Numbered from the stretch's first letter, positions 33,653 to 42,991 are shown. The stretch is DNA of 64,000 bases from Protaetiibacter sp. (GCA_030150265.1 JASLGG010000040.1:1-64000); one strand, 5' to 3'. The notes: generated from the letters alone by a model not told the origin. Made by a program: numbers and translations.

Positions 33653-34321
33653 ATGACCGCAACCAGAGTGGATGCGCGCCGATCGCGCACCCGGAACAGG
33701 GTCTTCGCCATCTCGGCGGCCGGCGTCGTGCTGGTCGCGGGGATCACCGTCCCGTCGCTCGCGGCGTGGACGGACATCGAGTGGATCACGGGCGGCGTCG
33801 GGAACGTGCCGGGCGTCGGCACCTCGACCTTCAACGTGCAGCAGTTCGCGGCGGGAGACGTCGACTGGGGCGACTACCCGACCCAGGCCGGAGCGAATGT
33901 CGTCGACTTCAGCGCCCAGGCGGCAGCCCTCACCCCGGGCGACACCGTCTACGGGTACGTGAGGCTGCGCACGGTGGCCGGCTCGGTGGGCGGCGACCTG
34001 GAGATGAAGGCCGACACCGTCGTGACCCCGTCGACGCTCTCGGCCGCGCTCACCTACGGCGCACGGATCGTCGCCACCGCCGGCGACTGCACCGCGGCCG
34101 GGTACGCCGCGTCGACGACGGTGCTGCAGGCCGCGGGCTCCGCGCTGAACGCCTCGAGCGCCACGAGCTTCCCGCTCGCGGCGGCCGCCAACGGGAGCAC
34201 GCCGGGCGTGGAGAAGGTGGTGTGCATCGCGATCACCTTCCCGTCCTCCTACGCGGGATCGACCGCCCTGCAGGGCGCCACGGCGACGCCTGTCTGGCAC
34301 TTCGACGCGGTCTCGTCCTGA
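33653..34321 (+). CDS. Secreted protein with SipW-type (alternate) signal peptide, TasA-like
   Basis: The 222-aa protein has a basic N-terminus, a hydrophobic stretch at ~17-37 and a cleavage region LAAWTDIEW. The same AWTD/SWTD-E-W motif recurs in the 35598-37406 protein. This leader type is processed by SipW-like signal peptidases, and one is encoded 15 bases downstream. The mature part is Ala/Thr/Ser/Gly-rich with two widely spaced Cys and looks beta-rich, in line with TasA/camelysin-like fibre or surface proteins. A strong AGGAGAGGGA site precedes the ATG. Fibre formation is inferred only. Confidence 0.75.
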   Translation: MTATRVDARRSRTRNRVFAISAAGVVLVAGITVPSLAAWTDIEWITGGVGNVPGVGTSTFNVQQFAAGDVDWGDYPTQAGANVVDFSAQAAALTPGDTVYGYVRLRTVAGSVGGDLEMKADTVVTPSTLSAALTYGARIVATAGDCTAAGYAASTTVLQAAGSALNASSATSFPLAAAANGSTPGVEKVVCIAITFPSSYAGSTALQGATATPVWHFDAVSS

Positions 34322-34336
34322 GCTGACGGGCCGGTC

Positions 34337-34918
34337 ATGTCGCGGCGCGCGCCATCCGCTGACGCGGGGCGGGGCGGGAGATCGGGCTCCCGCCTGTCGC
34401 CCCGCCGGATGGCGCGCGCCCTCCCCGGCGCCCTCGTCGCCGTCGTCGGAGTGGCGGGTCTCCTCGTGCTCGCGGCGGTCGTGGCGCAGTCGGCGGGATT
34501 CCGTCTCGTGAGTCTCGCGACGGGGTCGATGTCGCCGGGGTTCCCCGCCGGATCGGTGCTGCTCGTGCGCGACACCGATGCGCGCGAGGTGCACCCCGGC
34601 GACATCGTCACGGTGCTGCGACGCGACGGCCGCCCGGTCACGCACCGCGTCGTGGCCGCGACGCCCGAGGGGGACCGGATGAGGCTCCAGCTCCACGGGG
34701 ATGCCAACGCCCAGCCGGACCCCGATCCGTATCTCGTGACACGGGTCGGCCTCGTGATCGGGGGGCTCCCGGTGGGCGGGCAGCTCGCCGACCTCGCTCG
34801 GCATCCGGCCGCCCTGCCGGTCCTCGCCGCGGGCGTCAGCCTGCTGGTGCTGTGGGCGTGGTGGCCGGAGCGTCGGCGTCCCGCGCATCGCGCGGTCGGA
34901 GGGGAGGGGACGGCGTGA
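34337..34918 (+). CDS. SipW-like signal peptidase I (Ser-His type)
   Basis: The 193-aa membrane protease has helices at about 31-52 and 158-175. The nucleophile region is ATGSMSPGFPAGS (Ser64) and the general base is His103 in PVTHRVVA. A His in place of Lys marks the SipW/ER-type branch of signal peptidase I. It should cleave the two alternate-type signal peptides encoded on either side. The next gene starts inside its stop (GTGA at 34915-34918). Confidence 0.88.
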   Translation: MSRRAPSADAGRGGRSGSRLSPRRMARALPGALVAVVGVAGLLVLAAVVAQSAGFRLVSLATGSMSPGFPAGSVLLVRDTDAREVHPGDIVTVLRRDGRPVTHRVVAATPEGDRMRLQLHGDANAQPDPDPYLVTRVGLVIGGLPVGGQLADLARHPAALPVLAAGVSLLVLWAWWPERRRPAHRAVGGEGTA

Positions 34919-35601
34919 ACCTCGATCGAGGCCTGCTCGCGGCCGCTGCGGGAGCGCTGCTCGTGCTCGGGGTGGCATCGCCCGCCTCCGCGGCTCCGAG
35001 CGACGTCGTCGACGGCGGCACGCCCGGTCTGCTGTGGCTCGAGATCGATGCGACGGCCGACCATGTGGACCTCGACCCGGGGGAGTCGGGATATCGGCTC
35101 ATCACGCTCCATCTCGACACCGAGCCCTCGTCCGCGCTCGCGGTGCAGGTGTCCTCGAGCGGCTCGCTCGCGACCGACGCGAACGGGCTTCGCATCGGGA
35201 TCGACGAGTGCTCGACGGCCTGGGCCGCTCCAGCCGGCCCGGGGGATCCACCGGACTGCCCGGGAACGGTCACCTCGCCGCTCTCGCCGGTCGCGTTCTC
35301 GGCGCTCTCCGCGACGAGCTGGCAGGCGCTCGGAACCCTCGTCGAGGGCACTCCGCGATACCTGCGCATCACCCTCACACTCCCCGACCCGCTGCCGGTC
35401 GCGCTTCGCGGCGGGACCGCCGGCTATCAGATCTCGTTCGCGGCGGCGGGCGACGTCGTGCCCGTGGACGGACCGCCCACCGGCACGCCGCAGGGTCTTC
35501 CCTGGACCGGTGCGGCGATCGCGGTGCCGCTCGCACTCGCTGTGCTGCTGGGGGGAGCGGGCGCGCTGTTGCGCGCATCCGACCGGAGGAGGGCGGGATG
35601 A
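34915..35601 (+). CDS. Cell-wall anchored surface protein with LPWTG sorting signal
   Basis: The 228-aa product has a signal peptide (about 1-29, ending SPASAAPS), a secreted domain of unknown family and a C-terminal sorting signal: LPWTG at 195-199, a hydrophobic segment and the basic tail DRRRAG. It is therefore a likely sortase substrate fixed to peptidoglycan. No sortase gene is in this window. GTG at 34915 is preceded by GGAGGGGA, and the stop overlaps the next ATG (ATGA at 35598-35601). It may anchor or cap the two alternate-signal proteins, by position. Confidence 0.78.
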   Translation: MNLDRGLLAAAAGALLVLGVASPASAAPSDVVDGGTPGLLWLEIDATADHVDLDPGESGYRLITLHLDTEPSSALAVQVSSSGSLATDANGLRIGIDECSTAWAAPAGPGDPPDCPGTVTSPLSPVAFSALSATSWQALGTLVEGTPRYLRITLTLPDPLPVALRGGTAGYQISFAAAGDVVPVDGPPTGTPQGLPWTGAAIAVPLALAVLLGGAGALLRASDRRRAG

Positions 35602-37406
35602 TGCCTCTCGTTCCCCGTCTCGGCAGGCGGATCGCAGCCACGGTGGCCACCGCGGCGCTCGGATCGCTCGTGCTGAGCCTCACCGTCACCTCGAGCACCG
35701 CGTCGTGGACCGACCGCGAGTGGGACACCGGCGGGCTGCTGGCGCTCAACTGCGCCGCCCCGGGCGCCGTCGATGCACGCGCCTGGGGGCGAGTGCTCGC
35801 GGGCCAGCTGCAGGGCGCGTCGCTCGATCCGATCGCAGCGACCGACGGCATCACGGTCACCAACCTGGCGCCCGCGACCTCGAGTACCGGAGCCAGCCTC
35901 GCGGCGCCTGTCTCCTCGCTCGGCTCGGATGCCTGGTCGGCGGCTCTGGGGCTCTCGGCGCTCTCCTCGCTCAACCTCGGCGCCGGGCTGCTGCTGCCGC
36001 TCGACGCGGGAACAGGTGTCTACACGCAGTACGGGCGCGCGGCGAGCACCGGTCAGCAGGTGGGGGCCTCCGGCGCGGTGACGACGCAGTCCGGCGGTCT
36101 CGCCTCCCTCGACCCTCCGACGTCCTCGACGCCGCGCCTCGGCACGCTGCGCCTCTCGAGCGTGCTCGACAGCCTCGTGGCCGGCTCGGGCACCCCCGTG
36201 GGGCGCCTCTCGGACGTCGCGCTGCAGATCGGCGCGGTCGGCTCGATCGCGGCCTTCGACGGATGCGGCGCGCTCTGGAGCCCGGCCACCACCTCGAGCC
36301 GGCTCAGCCGCGAGTACCTCGTCTCGGGCCTCGGTCTCGGGTTCACGAGCGATCTCGTGTCGGGGTTCGGCACCTCGCTCCAGGGCACGCTCACGACGCT
36401 GCAGTCGACGCTCAACACCACGCTCAACGCGGCGGTGTCGGCGAGCGTGGTGTCGGCGGTCGCGGCGAAGCTCACGAGCGCGCTCACCGGCATCGCGGGC
36501 ATCGGGCTCGGCAACGACCCCGTGCAGGTCACCGTCGCGGGGACCGTGAACCTCGCGCCGGTCACGGCGCTGCTCGGCTCCGACATCAGCGACGGCGTCG
36601 TGACCCTCAACCTCGCGAGCGGGCGGGTGACCGCCGATCTCGCAGCGCTGCTCGGCCAGAGCTACGCGGACAGCAACGGACTGAACGGGCGCGCGGCGAA
36701 CACCTCGGTGCTGACGCCCGGGGTCATCAACGCGCTGCTGACCCGGATCAGCACGCTGCTCACGAACTTCGTGACCAACACCATCCAGCCGGCCATCGCG
36801 AAGGTGATCCTCGACACCGCGATCACGATCCGGGTCGTCGCGCACCTCGACGCGACCGTGACGGTGCTCACGCTCGGGCTCATCACGGTGCCGAACATCA
36901 TCGAGGTCGACTCGCTGTTCAGCGGCACGATCGGGGGCTTCACGGGTGCGTCCGGGTACGCAGCCCCCACCGTCGGCACGCAGGTGAACCTGCTGCCCGG
37001 GGGAGGTCTCGCGACGGCGGCGCTCAACACACTGCTCGGCGTCGTCACCGGGCCGATCGTCTCGGGCATCGCCACGACGCTGCTTCCCGCGATCGGCGGG
37101 ATCGTCGTCGCCCCCCTCCTCACCTCGCTGTCCGCGATCGTGACCTCGACGCTCGCCGGCGTCACCGGCACCACCATCCCCGCGCTCATCACGGCCCTCG
37201 CACCGGTGCTGAACCTGCTGGCCCAGCTCGTGAAGCTGACGCTCAACGCGCAGCCGGACCAGCCGGGGTCGGTCGGGCCGCCCGTGGCCTCGGTCGCGGG
37301 ACGGTACTTCGTGAGCGCGCTGCAGGTCGGCGTGGTGAACGGCGGCACCTCGGTGCTCGCCCTGTGGGCCGCATCGTCGTCGGTGGGGCCCCAGGCGCGA
37401 CGCTGA
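35598..37406 (+). CDS. Choice-of-anchor G-like secreted protein with alternate signal peptide
   Basis: The 602-aa product begins with RRIAATVATAALGSLVLSL and the motif SSTASWTDREWDTGG, matching the cleavage region of the 33653-34321 protein. The rest is Ala/Leu/Thr/Val-rich, with long amphipathic stretches and many conserved-looking NL/TLGL segments, as in proteins annotated 'choice-of-anchor G'. It lacks an LPxTG or C-terminal membrane anchor here. ATG at 35598 overlaps the previous stop; GGAGGAGGGCGGG precedes it. Function unknown; the family name rests on my recollection. Confidence 0.7.
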   Translation: MMPLVPRLGRRIAATVATAALGSLVLSLTVTSSTASWTDREWDTGGLLALNCAAPGAVDARAWGRVLAGQLQGASLDPIAATDGITVTNLAPATSSTGASLAAPVSSLGSDAWSAALGLSALSSLNLGAGLLLPLDAGTGVYTQYGRAASTGQQVGASGAVTTQSGGLASLDPPTSSTPRLGTLRLSSVLDSLVAGSGTPVGRLSDVALQIGAVGSIAAFDGCGALWSPATTSSRLSREYLVSGLGLGFTSDLVSGFGTSLQGTLTTLQSTLNTTLNAAVSASVVSAVAAKLTSALTGIAGIGLGNDPVQVTVAGTVNLAPVTALLGSDISDGVVTLNLASGRVTADLAALLGQSYADSNGLNGRAANTSVLTPGVINALLTRISTLLTNFVTNTIQPAIAKVILDTAITIRVVAHLDATVTVLTLGLITVPNIIEVDSLFSGTIGGFTGASGYAAPTVGTQVNLLPGGGLATAALNTLLGVVTGPIVSGIATTLLPAIGGIVVAPLLTSLSAIVTSTLAGVTGTTIPALITALAPVLNLLAQLVKLTLNAQPDQPGSVGPPVASVAGRYFVSALQVGVVNGGTSVLALWAASSSVGPQARR

Positions 37407-37457
37407 CGACGCCGGTCACCCCGGCAACGTTGGGTCGCGGCATCCGGCGGCGCGTCC

Positions 37458-37463
37458 TAGCGT
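37458..37463 (+). promoter_or_regulatory. -10 element, leaderless start of the lipoprotein gene
   Basis: TAGCGT ends six bases before the ATG at 37470; no Shine-Dalgarno. Confidence 0.45.
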
Positions 37464-37469
37464 GAGGGC

Positions 37470-38009
37470 ATGCGCTCCCGTCTCCGTTCGATCGCCTGCG
37501 CCGCATCGGTGCTCGCGCTCACGGGATGCGCGAGCGCCGTCCCGCCGATCGGCCTGCCGCTGCCGGAGGGCGAACGGCAGACGTGCGTGAGCTGGGTGTC
37601 GTTCGCGGACGCCCGCGCCGCATACGAGGACGCCGCCCTCGTGGTGGTCGGGGTCGCCGATCCCTCGGCGAGGCAGGTCGAGCTGCTGTCGGGCGTAGGG
37701 GAGCTCCATCGGGTGGCGGTCGAGAGCGTGCTCAAGGGCGAGCTGGAGGGGGACGAGCTGTACGCGGCGGCACCGCGCGACTACTGCGTCGCCGAGCCCC
37801 CGCAGCCGGCGGAGGACCCGATCCCGACGGGGGAGCGGATGGTGCTGCTCCTGAACCCGGCGGGAGACGTCGAAGGCCGGCGCCTCGCGGAGGAGCGGCT
37901 CCTCGGCATCCGGATCTGGAGCACGCTGACACCCGAGTGGGGCGCGCTGCCGCTCCCGGCGGGCGAGGAGCCACCGTTCGACACCGCAGCGGCCGGAACG
38001 GAGGGGTGA
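37470..38009 (+). CDS. Small lipoprotein of unknown function
   Basis: The 179-aa product has a lipoprotein signal with lipobox ALTGC (Cys19). The mature part carries DAALVVVGVADPSA, then RVAVESVLKGELEGDEL and a GERMVLLLN stretch. That order (a strand, 'VLKG', 'LL') is common in small secreted proteins of actinobacteria, but I cannot name a family. It has its own likely promoter and ends 23 bases before the proS start. Confidence 0.75.
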   Translation: MRSRLRSIACAASVLALTGCASAVPPIGLPLPEGERQTCVSWVSFADARAAYEDAALVVVGVADPSARQVELLSGVGELHRVAVESVLKGELEGDELYAAAPRDYCVAEPPQPAEDPIPTGERMVLLLNPAGDVEGRRLAEERLLGIRIWSTLTPEWGALPLPAGEEPPFDTAAAGTEG

Positions 38010-38020
38010 CGCACCCCGAC

Positions 38021-38026
38021 TATCCT
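38021..38026 (+). promoter_or_regulatory. -10 element, leaderless start of proS
   Basis: TATCCT ends six bases before the GTG at 38033, supporting this start codon. Confidence 0.5.
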
Positions 38027-38032
38027 GAACGG

Positions 38033-39805
38033 GTGCCCACGCTCCTCTCCCAGCTCTTCGTCCGCACCCTGAAGGAGGACCCGGCCGACGCCGAGGCCAC
38101 GAGCCACAAGCTGCTCGTGCGCGCCGGGTACATCCGCCGCCAGGCCCCCGGGATCTTCGCCTGGCTGCCGCTCGGGCTGCGGGTGCGCGCGAAGATCGAG
38201 CGCGTCATCCGCGAGGAGATGGCCGCCGCGGGCGCGCAGGAGGTGCTGTTCCCCGCGCTCCTGCCGCGCGAGCCCTACGAGGCGACGAACCGCTGGGAGG
38301 AGTACGGCGACAACCTCTTCCGCCTGCAGGACCGGAAGGGCGCCGACTACCTGCTGGCCCCGACCCACGAGGAGGTCTTCACGCTGCTCGTGAAGGACCT
38401 CTACTCCTCGTACAAGGACCTGCCGCTCACGATCTACCAGATCCAGGACAAGTACCGCGATGAGGCGCGGCCCCGCGCCGGCCTGCTGCGCGGCCGCGAG
38501 TTCTCGATGAAGGACGCCTACTCCTTCGACTACACGGATGCGGGGCTCGACGCCTCCTACCAGGCGCAGCGCGACGCCTACGAGCGCATCTTCACCCGCC
38601 TCGGGCTCGACTACGTGATCGTTCAGGCGGACGCGGGCGCCATGGGCGGCTCGCGCTCGGAGGAGTTCCTGCACCCGACCCCGATCGGCGAGGACACCTT
38701 CGTGCGCTCCGCCGGCGGCTACGCGGCCAACGTCGAGGCCTTCACGACCGTGACGCCCGAGGCGCTGCCCCTCGGCGGACAGCCGGATGCCGTGGTGCAC
38801 GACACCCCGGACACACCGACGATCGCCGCGCTCGTCGAGTTCGCGAACGCGCAGCACCCGCGCGACGACCGCGCGTGGACCGCCGCCGACACCCTCAAGA
38901 ACGTCGTGCTCGCGCTCACGCACCTCGACGGCACGCGCGAGCTCGTGATCGTCGCGCTGCCCGGCGACCGCGAGGTCGACATGAAGCGCGCCGAGGTGGC
39001 GTTCTCGCCCGCCGAGGTGGAGCCCGCGACCGAGGCCGACTTCATCGCGAACCCCGTGCTCGTCAAGGGCTACATCGGACCGTGGTCGCCCACCGGGGCG
39101 GTGCTGGGCGAGGAGTCGGCGTCCGGCATCCGCTATCTGGGCGACCCGCGCGTGGTCGACGGCACCTCGTGGATCACGGGGGCGAACGCCGACGGCGCGC
39201 ACGTGTTCGGGCTCGTGGCGGGGCGTGACTTCGCCGTCGACGGCACCGTCGAGATCGCCGAGGTGCGCGCGGGCGACCCCGCCCCCGACGGCTCCGGCCC
39301 GGTCGAGCTCGCGCGCGGCATGGAGATCGGGCACGTGTTCCAGCTCGGCCGCAAGTACGCCGAGGCGCTCGACCTCAAGGTGCTCGACGAGAACGGCAAG
39401 CTGGTCACCGTCACGATGGGCTCCTACGGCATCGGCGTGACGCGCATCCTCGCGGCGATCGCCGAGACGACGGCCGACGAGCGGGGTCTGCTCTGGCCGC
39501 GGGGGATCGCGCCCTTCGACGTGCACGTGGTCGCGACCGGCAAGGACGACGTCGCCTTCGAGCTCGGCGCACGGCTCGCGGCGGAGCTCGAGGCGGAGCG
39601 CTTCGAGGTGCTCTACGACGATCGCCCGAAGGTCTCGCCGGGCGTGAAGTTCGGCGACGCCGAGCTGCTCGGGGTGCCCACCGTGGTCATCGTGGGGCGT
39701 GGCGCCGCCGACGGCCTCGTGGAGCTGTGGGACCGCCGCTCCGGCGACCGCACCGAGGTCCCCGCCGCGGAGCTCGTGGAGCGCTTCCGCGCCTCGCTCG
39801 CCTGA
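38033..39805 (+). CDS. proS: Prolyl-tRNA synthetase, bacterial type with editing domain
   Basis: This 590-aa class II synthetase charges tRNA-Pro. Seen: LFVRTLKEDPADAEATSHKL at the N-terminus, motif 2 region YRDEARPRAGLLRGREFSMK, an inserted editing domain between about 225 and 410 and the C-terminal motif 3 region TMGSYGIGVTRILAA. The GTG at 38033 gives the conserved start VPTLLSQLFVRTL; upstream in-frame sequence belongs to another reading frame of the lipoprotein gene. A perfect 15-bp hairpin follows. Confidence 0.96.
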   Translation: MPTLLSQLFVRTLKEDPADAEATSHKLLVRAGYIRRQAPGIFAWLPLGLRVRAKIERVIREEMAAAGAQEVLFPALLPREPYEATNRWEEYGDNLFRLQDRKGADYLLAPTHEEVFTLLVKDLYSSYKDLPLTIYQIQDKYRDEARPRAGLLRGREFSMKDAYSFDYTDAGLDASYQAQRDAYERIFTRLGLDYVIVQADAGAMGGSRSEEFLHPTPIGEDTFVRSAGGYAANVEAFTTVTPEALPLGGQPDAVVHDTPDTPTIAALVEFANAQHPRDDRAWTAADTLKNVVLALTHLDGTRELVIVALPGDREVDMKRAEVAFSPAEVEPATEADFIANPVLVKGYIGPWSPTGAVLGEESASGIRYLGDPRVVDGTSWITGANADGAHVFGLVAGRDFAVDGTVEIAEVRAGDPAPDGSGPVELARGMEIGHVFQLGRKYAEALDLKVLDENGKLVTVTMGSYGIGVTRILAAIAETTADERGLLWPRGIAPFDVHVVATGKDDVAFELGARLAAELEAERFEVLYDDRPKVSPGVKFGDAELLGVPTVVIVGRGAADGLVELWDRRSGDRTEVPAAELVERFRASLA

Positions 39806-39822
39806 CGTTCGCGCTGGATACA

Positions 39823-39857
39823 CCGAAGGGCGGCTCCGCCGAGGAGCCGCCCTTCGG
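39823..39857. terminator. Bidirectional terminator after proS
   Basis: A perfect 15-bp stem (left arm starting CCGAAGGG, loop GCCGA) lies between convergent proS and the sigma-factor partner gene. It should serve both strands. Confidence 0.85.
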
Positions 39858-39875
39858 CGCGCGTGCAGCGAATCG

Positions 39876-41273
39876 CTACTGCACCTCTGCGGGGAGCGGC
39901 TGCACCTCGACGGGCTCGGGGAGGCGGATGACGCCCTCCACGAGCGAGACCACCGCGTTCCAGAACCCGCCGTCCGGGTTCTCGAAGGCGTAGCCGGGCA
40001 CGAGCCAGGCGTTGCCGTCGGCGTCCCAGAGCAGCAGCAGGGTCGACTCGGCGTGCTCGAGCGTCACGGTCACCGTCTCCGGCGTTGGCGCGGGGAGCGG
40101 CTCGGGCTCGGGCAGCGGGTCGGTACCGGGGTCCGTGGTGGTGCCGTCGCTCGGCTCCGTGCTGGGAGCATCCGTCGGCGTCTCGGGCGCCGGCTCGGTC
40201 ATGCCGTCGGTCGGGGCCGGCGCGTCGGACGCCTCGGCGCCGCGCGCCATCATGCCGTCGGCCGCATACATCACGGCGTTGTTGTTCACGTAGTCGGGTC
40301 CGGCGGCGCCGAACCAGCGCCAGTCGCTCAGGCGGTCGACCGCGGCCGCGGTCGAGACGGTGTCGAAGCCGCCGCGCTCGACGACCTCGATCGAGTGGCC
40401 GGCGGCCCAGGAGATCGTGCCGAGCGGCGACCAGGCGACGCTCCACTCGAGTGCGGTCTTCGTGCCGCCCACCACGAGATTCGCGGTCGCGATCGTCTGC
40501 CAGGAGTCGGCGGTGACGCGGATCTGCGCGGGGTCGACGTCGAGGCCGGTGGCGGCGAAGAGGCGGGCGGCGAGACGCCGGGCCTCCTGCTCGCCGGGCG
40601 CGCGCGACTCCGACGCGGGGATCTCGGGCTGCGTGCAGTCCTGGTAGCTCGCGTCCGATCCGTCCTCGGCGGTGGCGGGCACCTCGACGCACACGGGCTC
40701 GGGGTAGGCCTTCGGGTCGTTGTACCACCAGTCGCCGGTGCCTGCCCAGGTGAGGGTGAGCGAGGCGCCGCTGCCGTCCTCGGGGCCGATCAGGGAGCTC
40801 GGGTAGTCGGGGCTCGAGTAGCTCGCCGGGCGCGGGTCGCCCGCGAGGCCGAGCGCCTGCGCGGTCGTGCGGAGCACGCCGTTCGCGTCGCCCGTGCGGC
40901 GCAGCTGGTAGACGGTGCCGCGGCCGCCGTCGGTCGAAAGGCCCTCGCCCGCGAGGTAGCGGTAGTCCACCCACATCGCGATGCGGCTGTCGGTGGCGAA
41001 CGCCGCGGACTCGCCGCCGCCGCCGGCCGATGCGGCGGCCGTGAAGAGCGGCGCTGTCGGCGCGAGCACGTTCCCCACGACGAGGGCGCCCGCCGAGACG
41101 GCCGCGGTGGCCGCCAGCACGGCGCCCGCGCCGCGCACGACGCGACCGGGGCGGATGAGACGCGGCGCACGGCGATCGGCGGCGCTCGAGACGATGCCGG
41201 GGTCGAGCTCCGGCGCGGAGGGCGTGTCGGCTGCGGCTCGGTGGAGGCGCGAGACGGGGTCGAGATCGTTCAT
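39876..41273 (-). CDS. Membrane protein partner of the ECF sigma factor (candidate anti-sigma)
   Basis: The 465-aa product has a ~48-residue cytoplasmic N-terminus, one membrane helix at 49-71 and a large exported domain ending in a Pro/Thr/Glu-rich stretch and a short C-terminal fold. The start MNDLDPVSRL at 41273 resembles short N-terminal segments seen in proteins encoded with ECF sigma factors. The sigma gene lies seven bases upstream on the same strand. No zinc-binding HxxxCxxC anti-sigma motif is present, so an anti-sigma role is only inferred. Confidence 0.7.
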   Translation of the reverse strand: MNDLDPVSRLHRAAADTPSAPELDPGIVSSAADRRAPRLIRPGRVVRGAGAVLAATAAVSAGALVVGNVLAPTAPLFTAAASAGGGGESAAFATDSRIAMWVDYRYLAGEGLSTDGGRGTVYQLRRTGDANGVLRTTAQALGLAGDPRPASYSSPDYPSSLIGPEDGSGASLTLTWAGTGDWWYNDPKAYPEPVCVEVPATAEDGSDASYQDCTQPEIPASESRAPGEQEARRLAARLFAATGLDVDPAQIRVTADSWQTIATANLVVGGTKTALEWSVAWSPLGTISWAAGHSIEVVERGGFDTVSTAAAVDRLSDWRWFGAAGPDYVNNNAVMYAADGMMARGAEASDAPAPTDGMTEPAPETPTDAPSTEPSDGTTTDPGTDPLPEPEPLPAPTPETVTVTLEHAESTLLLLWDADGNAWLVPGYAFENPDGGFWNAVVSLVEGVIRLPEPVEVQPLPAEVQ

Positions 41274-41280
41274 ACCCTGT

Positions 41281-41814
41281 CTATGTCGCGGAGGGCACGG
41301 ATCTTTCTGCCGCGGCGCCCTCATCCGGCGCGGATGACGTCCCCAGCTCGTCGGCGAGGGCGCGCTTGGCTCGGTGGAGGCGGATGCTGACCGCGTTCGG
41401 CGTCGCGCCCAGCGCGATCGCCGCCTCGCTCACCGCCATGCCGTCGACCACCACGAGGGCGAGCACCTCGCGGTGCCGCGGAGCCAGCCTCCGCCAGGCC
41501 GCCGCCAGCTCGGGGTCGCCGCCGAGCAGGGCGTCGGCGGCCGGCGCCGAGTCGGGGACGCTCAGGATGCCGAGCAGACCCGCGCGCGTCGCGAGCCGGC
41601 GACGGTGGTTCGACACCTGGTAGGCGGCGATGCGGTACAGCCAGGGGAGCTCCTCGCCAGCGGCGACCGAGCGGCGCTTGCGCCAGGCGATCGCGAACAC
41701 GTCGGCGGCGAGGTCCTCGACGTCGTCGCGGTCGACGCGCCGGGCGAGGTACGCGCCCACCGCGGGCAGGTACTGCCGGTAGACGGCCTCGAAATCGGCG
41801 CGCGCGTCGGGCAT
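41281..41814 (-). CDS. ECF-type RNA polymerase sigma factor
   Basis: The 177-aa protein has sigma region 2 (FEAVYRQYLPAVGAYLARRV and ADVFAIAWRKR) and region 4 (LAPRHREVLALVVVDGMAVS, then an HTH ending in RLHRAKRAL). It should direct RNA polymerase to a stress or envelope regulon. ATG at 41814; CAGACT ends seven bases upstream, a weak leaderless pattern. It is cotranscribed with the membrane partner gene and divergent from the LOG gene. Confidence 0.92.
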   Translation of the reverse strand: MPDARADFEAVYRQYLPAVGAYLARRVDRDDVEDLAADVFAIAWRKRRSVAAGEELPWLYRIAAYQVSNHRRRLATRAGLLGILSVPDSAPAADALLGGDPELAAAWRRLAPRHREVLALVVVDGMAVSEAAIALGATPNAVSIRLHRAKRALADELGTSSAPDEGAAAERSVPSAT

Positions 41815-41905
41815 GGCCAACAGTCTGCCCGGTCTCGGGATGTACGTCCTCCCAACGTTTCGCGCCCATGGGTCGTCGGATGCCGATCCATGCCAGGCTC
41901 GACAC

Positions 41906-42991
41906 ATGACCGACGTCCCCCCGCCCGGCGAACTGTCCGACGACGAGCTCCACGTGCGCATCGCCTCCCTGCTGGACGACGCAGGTGTCGCCGAGGAGCG
42001 CACCCTGGTGGAGCGCATCGTGCGGACCGCGATCGGGCTCGGCCAGGACGACACCGACCGGCTCGACCTGAAGATCGCGGCGGCCGCGGTGGCGGAGATG
42101 CGCGACGCCTTCCGACTGTTCGCGCCGCTCGCGGGCGTGCCGAAGGCCACGATCTTCGGATCGGCGCGCACCCGGCAGGACGACCCGCTGTACCGGCAGG
42201 CACGCGACACCGCGGAGGCGCTGGCGCGCGACGGCTGGATGGTCGTCACGGGCGCCGGGCCCGGCATCATGCAGGCGGCCGCCGAGGGTGCCGGCCCCGC
42301 GATGTCGATCGGCGTCTCGATCCGGCTGCCGTTCGAGGAGAAGCCGAACGCGGCGATCGGCCCCGACGCGCACCTCGTGTCGATGAAGTACTTCTTCACC
42401 CGCAAGCTCATGCTCATGAAGGAGTCGCGCGGCTTCGTCTGCCTGCCGGGAGGCTTCGGCACCATGGACGAGATGTTCGAGCTGCTCACCCTGCAGCAGA
42501 CCGGCAAGGCCGAGCCGATGCCGATCGTGCTCCTCGACGAGCGCGGCGGAACGTTCTGGAAGGGGCTCGAGTCGTTCGTGCACGGTCACCTGGTGGCGGG
42601 CGGCTACGTGGCATCCGACGATCTGGAGCGCGTGCTCGTGACCGATTCCGTCGAGGAGGCCACGGCGGAGATCGTCGGGTTCTGGCGCAACTACGACTCG
42701 CTGCGCTGGGTGGGCGATCGTCTCGTGCTCCGGCTGCGGAACGCCCCGACCGATGCCGAGATCGACGCGCTCAACGCGGAGTTCTCGACGCTCCTGCTTC
42801 AGGGCCGGATCGAGCGCTCCGCGCCCCTCGGCCCCGAGGTGACGGACGGCGACCGGATCGGGCTGCCGCGCCTCGCGCTCACCCTCAACCAGTTCATGGT
42901 GGGGTCGCTGCACCGCCTCATCCGGGCGATCAACGCGCTGCCCTCGGCATCCGGCGACGGGCCGGAGCCGCACGTCCTCAGCCGGCCCTGA
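41906..42991 (+). CDS. LOG-family protein (putative nucleotide-processing Rossmann fold)
   Basis: The 361-aa protein has the LOG signature PGGFGTMDE, preceded by GAGPGIMQAAAEGA and FGSARTRQDDPLY. LOG proteins hydrolyse nucleoside 5'-monophosphates, in some cases cytokinin precursors. This is a long version with ~80 extra N-terminal and ~80 extra C-terminal residues, as in the bacterial TIGR00730-like long forms. CAGGCT ends six bases before the ATG at 41906. Activity and substrate are not established by sequence. Confidence 0.85.
   Translation: MTDVPPPGELSDDELHVRIASLLDDAGVAEERTLVERIVRTAIGLGQDDTDRLDLKIAAAAVAEMRDAFRLFAPLAGVPKATIFGSARTRQDDPLYRQARDTAEALARDGWMVVTGAGPGIMQAAAEGAGPAMSIGVSIRLPFEEKPNAAIGPDAHLVSMKYFFTRKLMLMKESRGFVCLPGGFGTMDEMFELLTLQQTGKAEPMPIVLLDERGGTFWKGLESFVHGHLVAGGYVASDDLERVLVTDSVEEATAEIVGFWRNYDSLRWVGDRLVLRLRNAPTDAEIDALNAEFSTLLLQGRIERSAPLGPEVTDGDRIGLPRLALTLNQFMVGSLHRLIRAINALPSASGDGPEPHVLSRP

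Noticed and set aside
37426..37434. AACGTTGGG, shared with the region upstream of the ECF sigma gene (complement at 41851-41859), as an ECF-type -35
   Set aside because: No common -10 follows at a fixed distance in both places, and a good leaderless TAGCGT already explains the 37470 gene.
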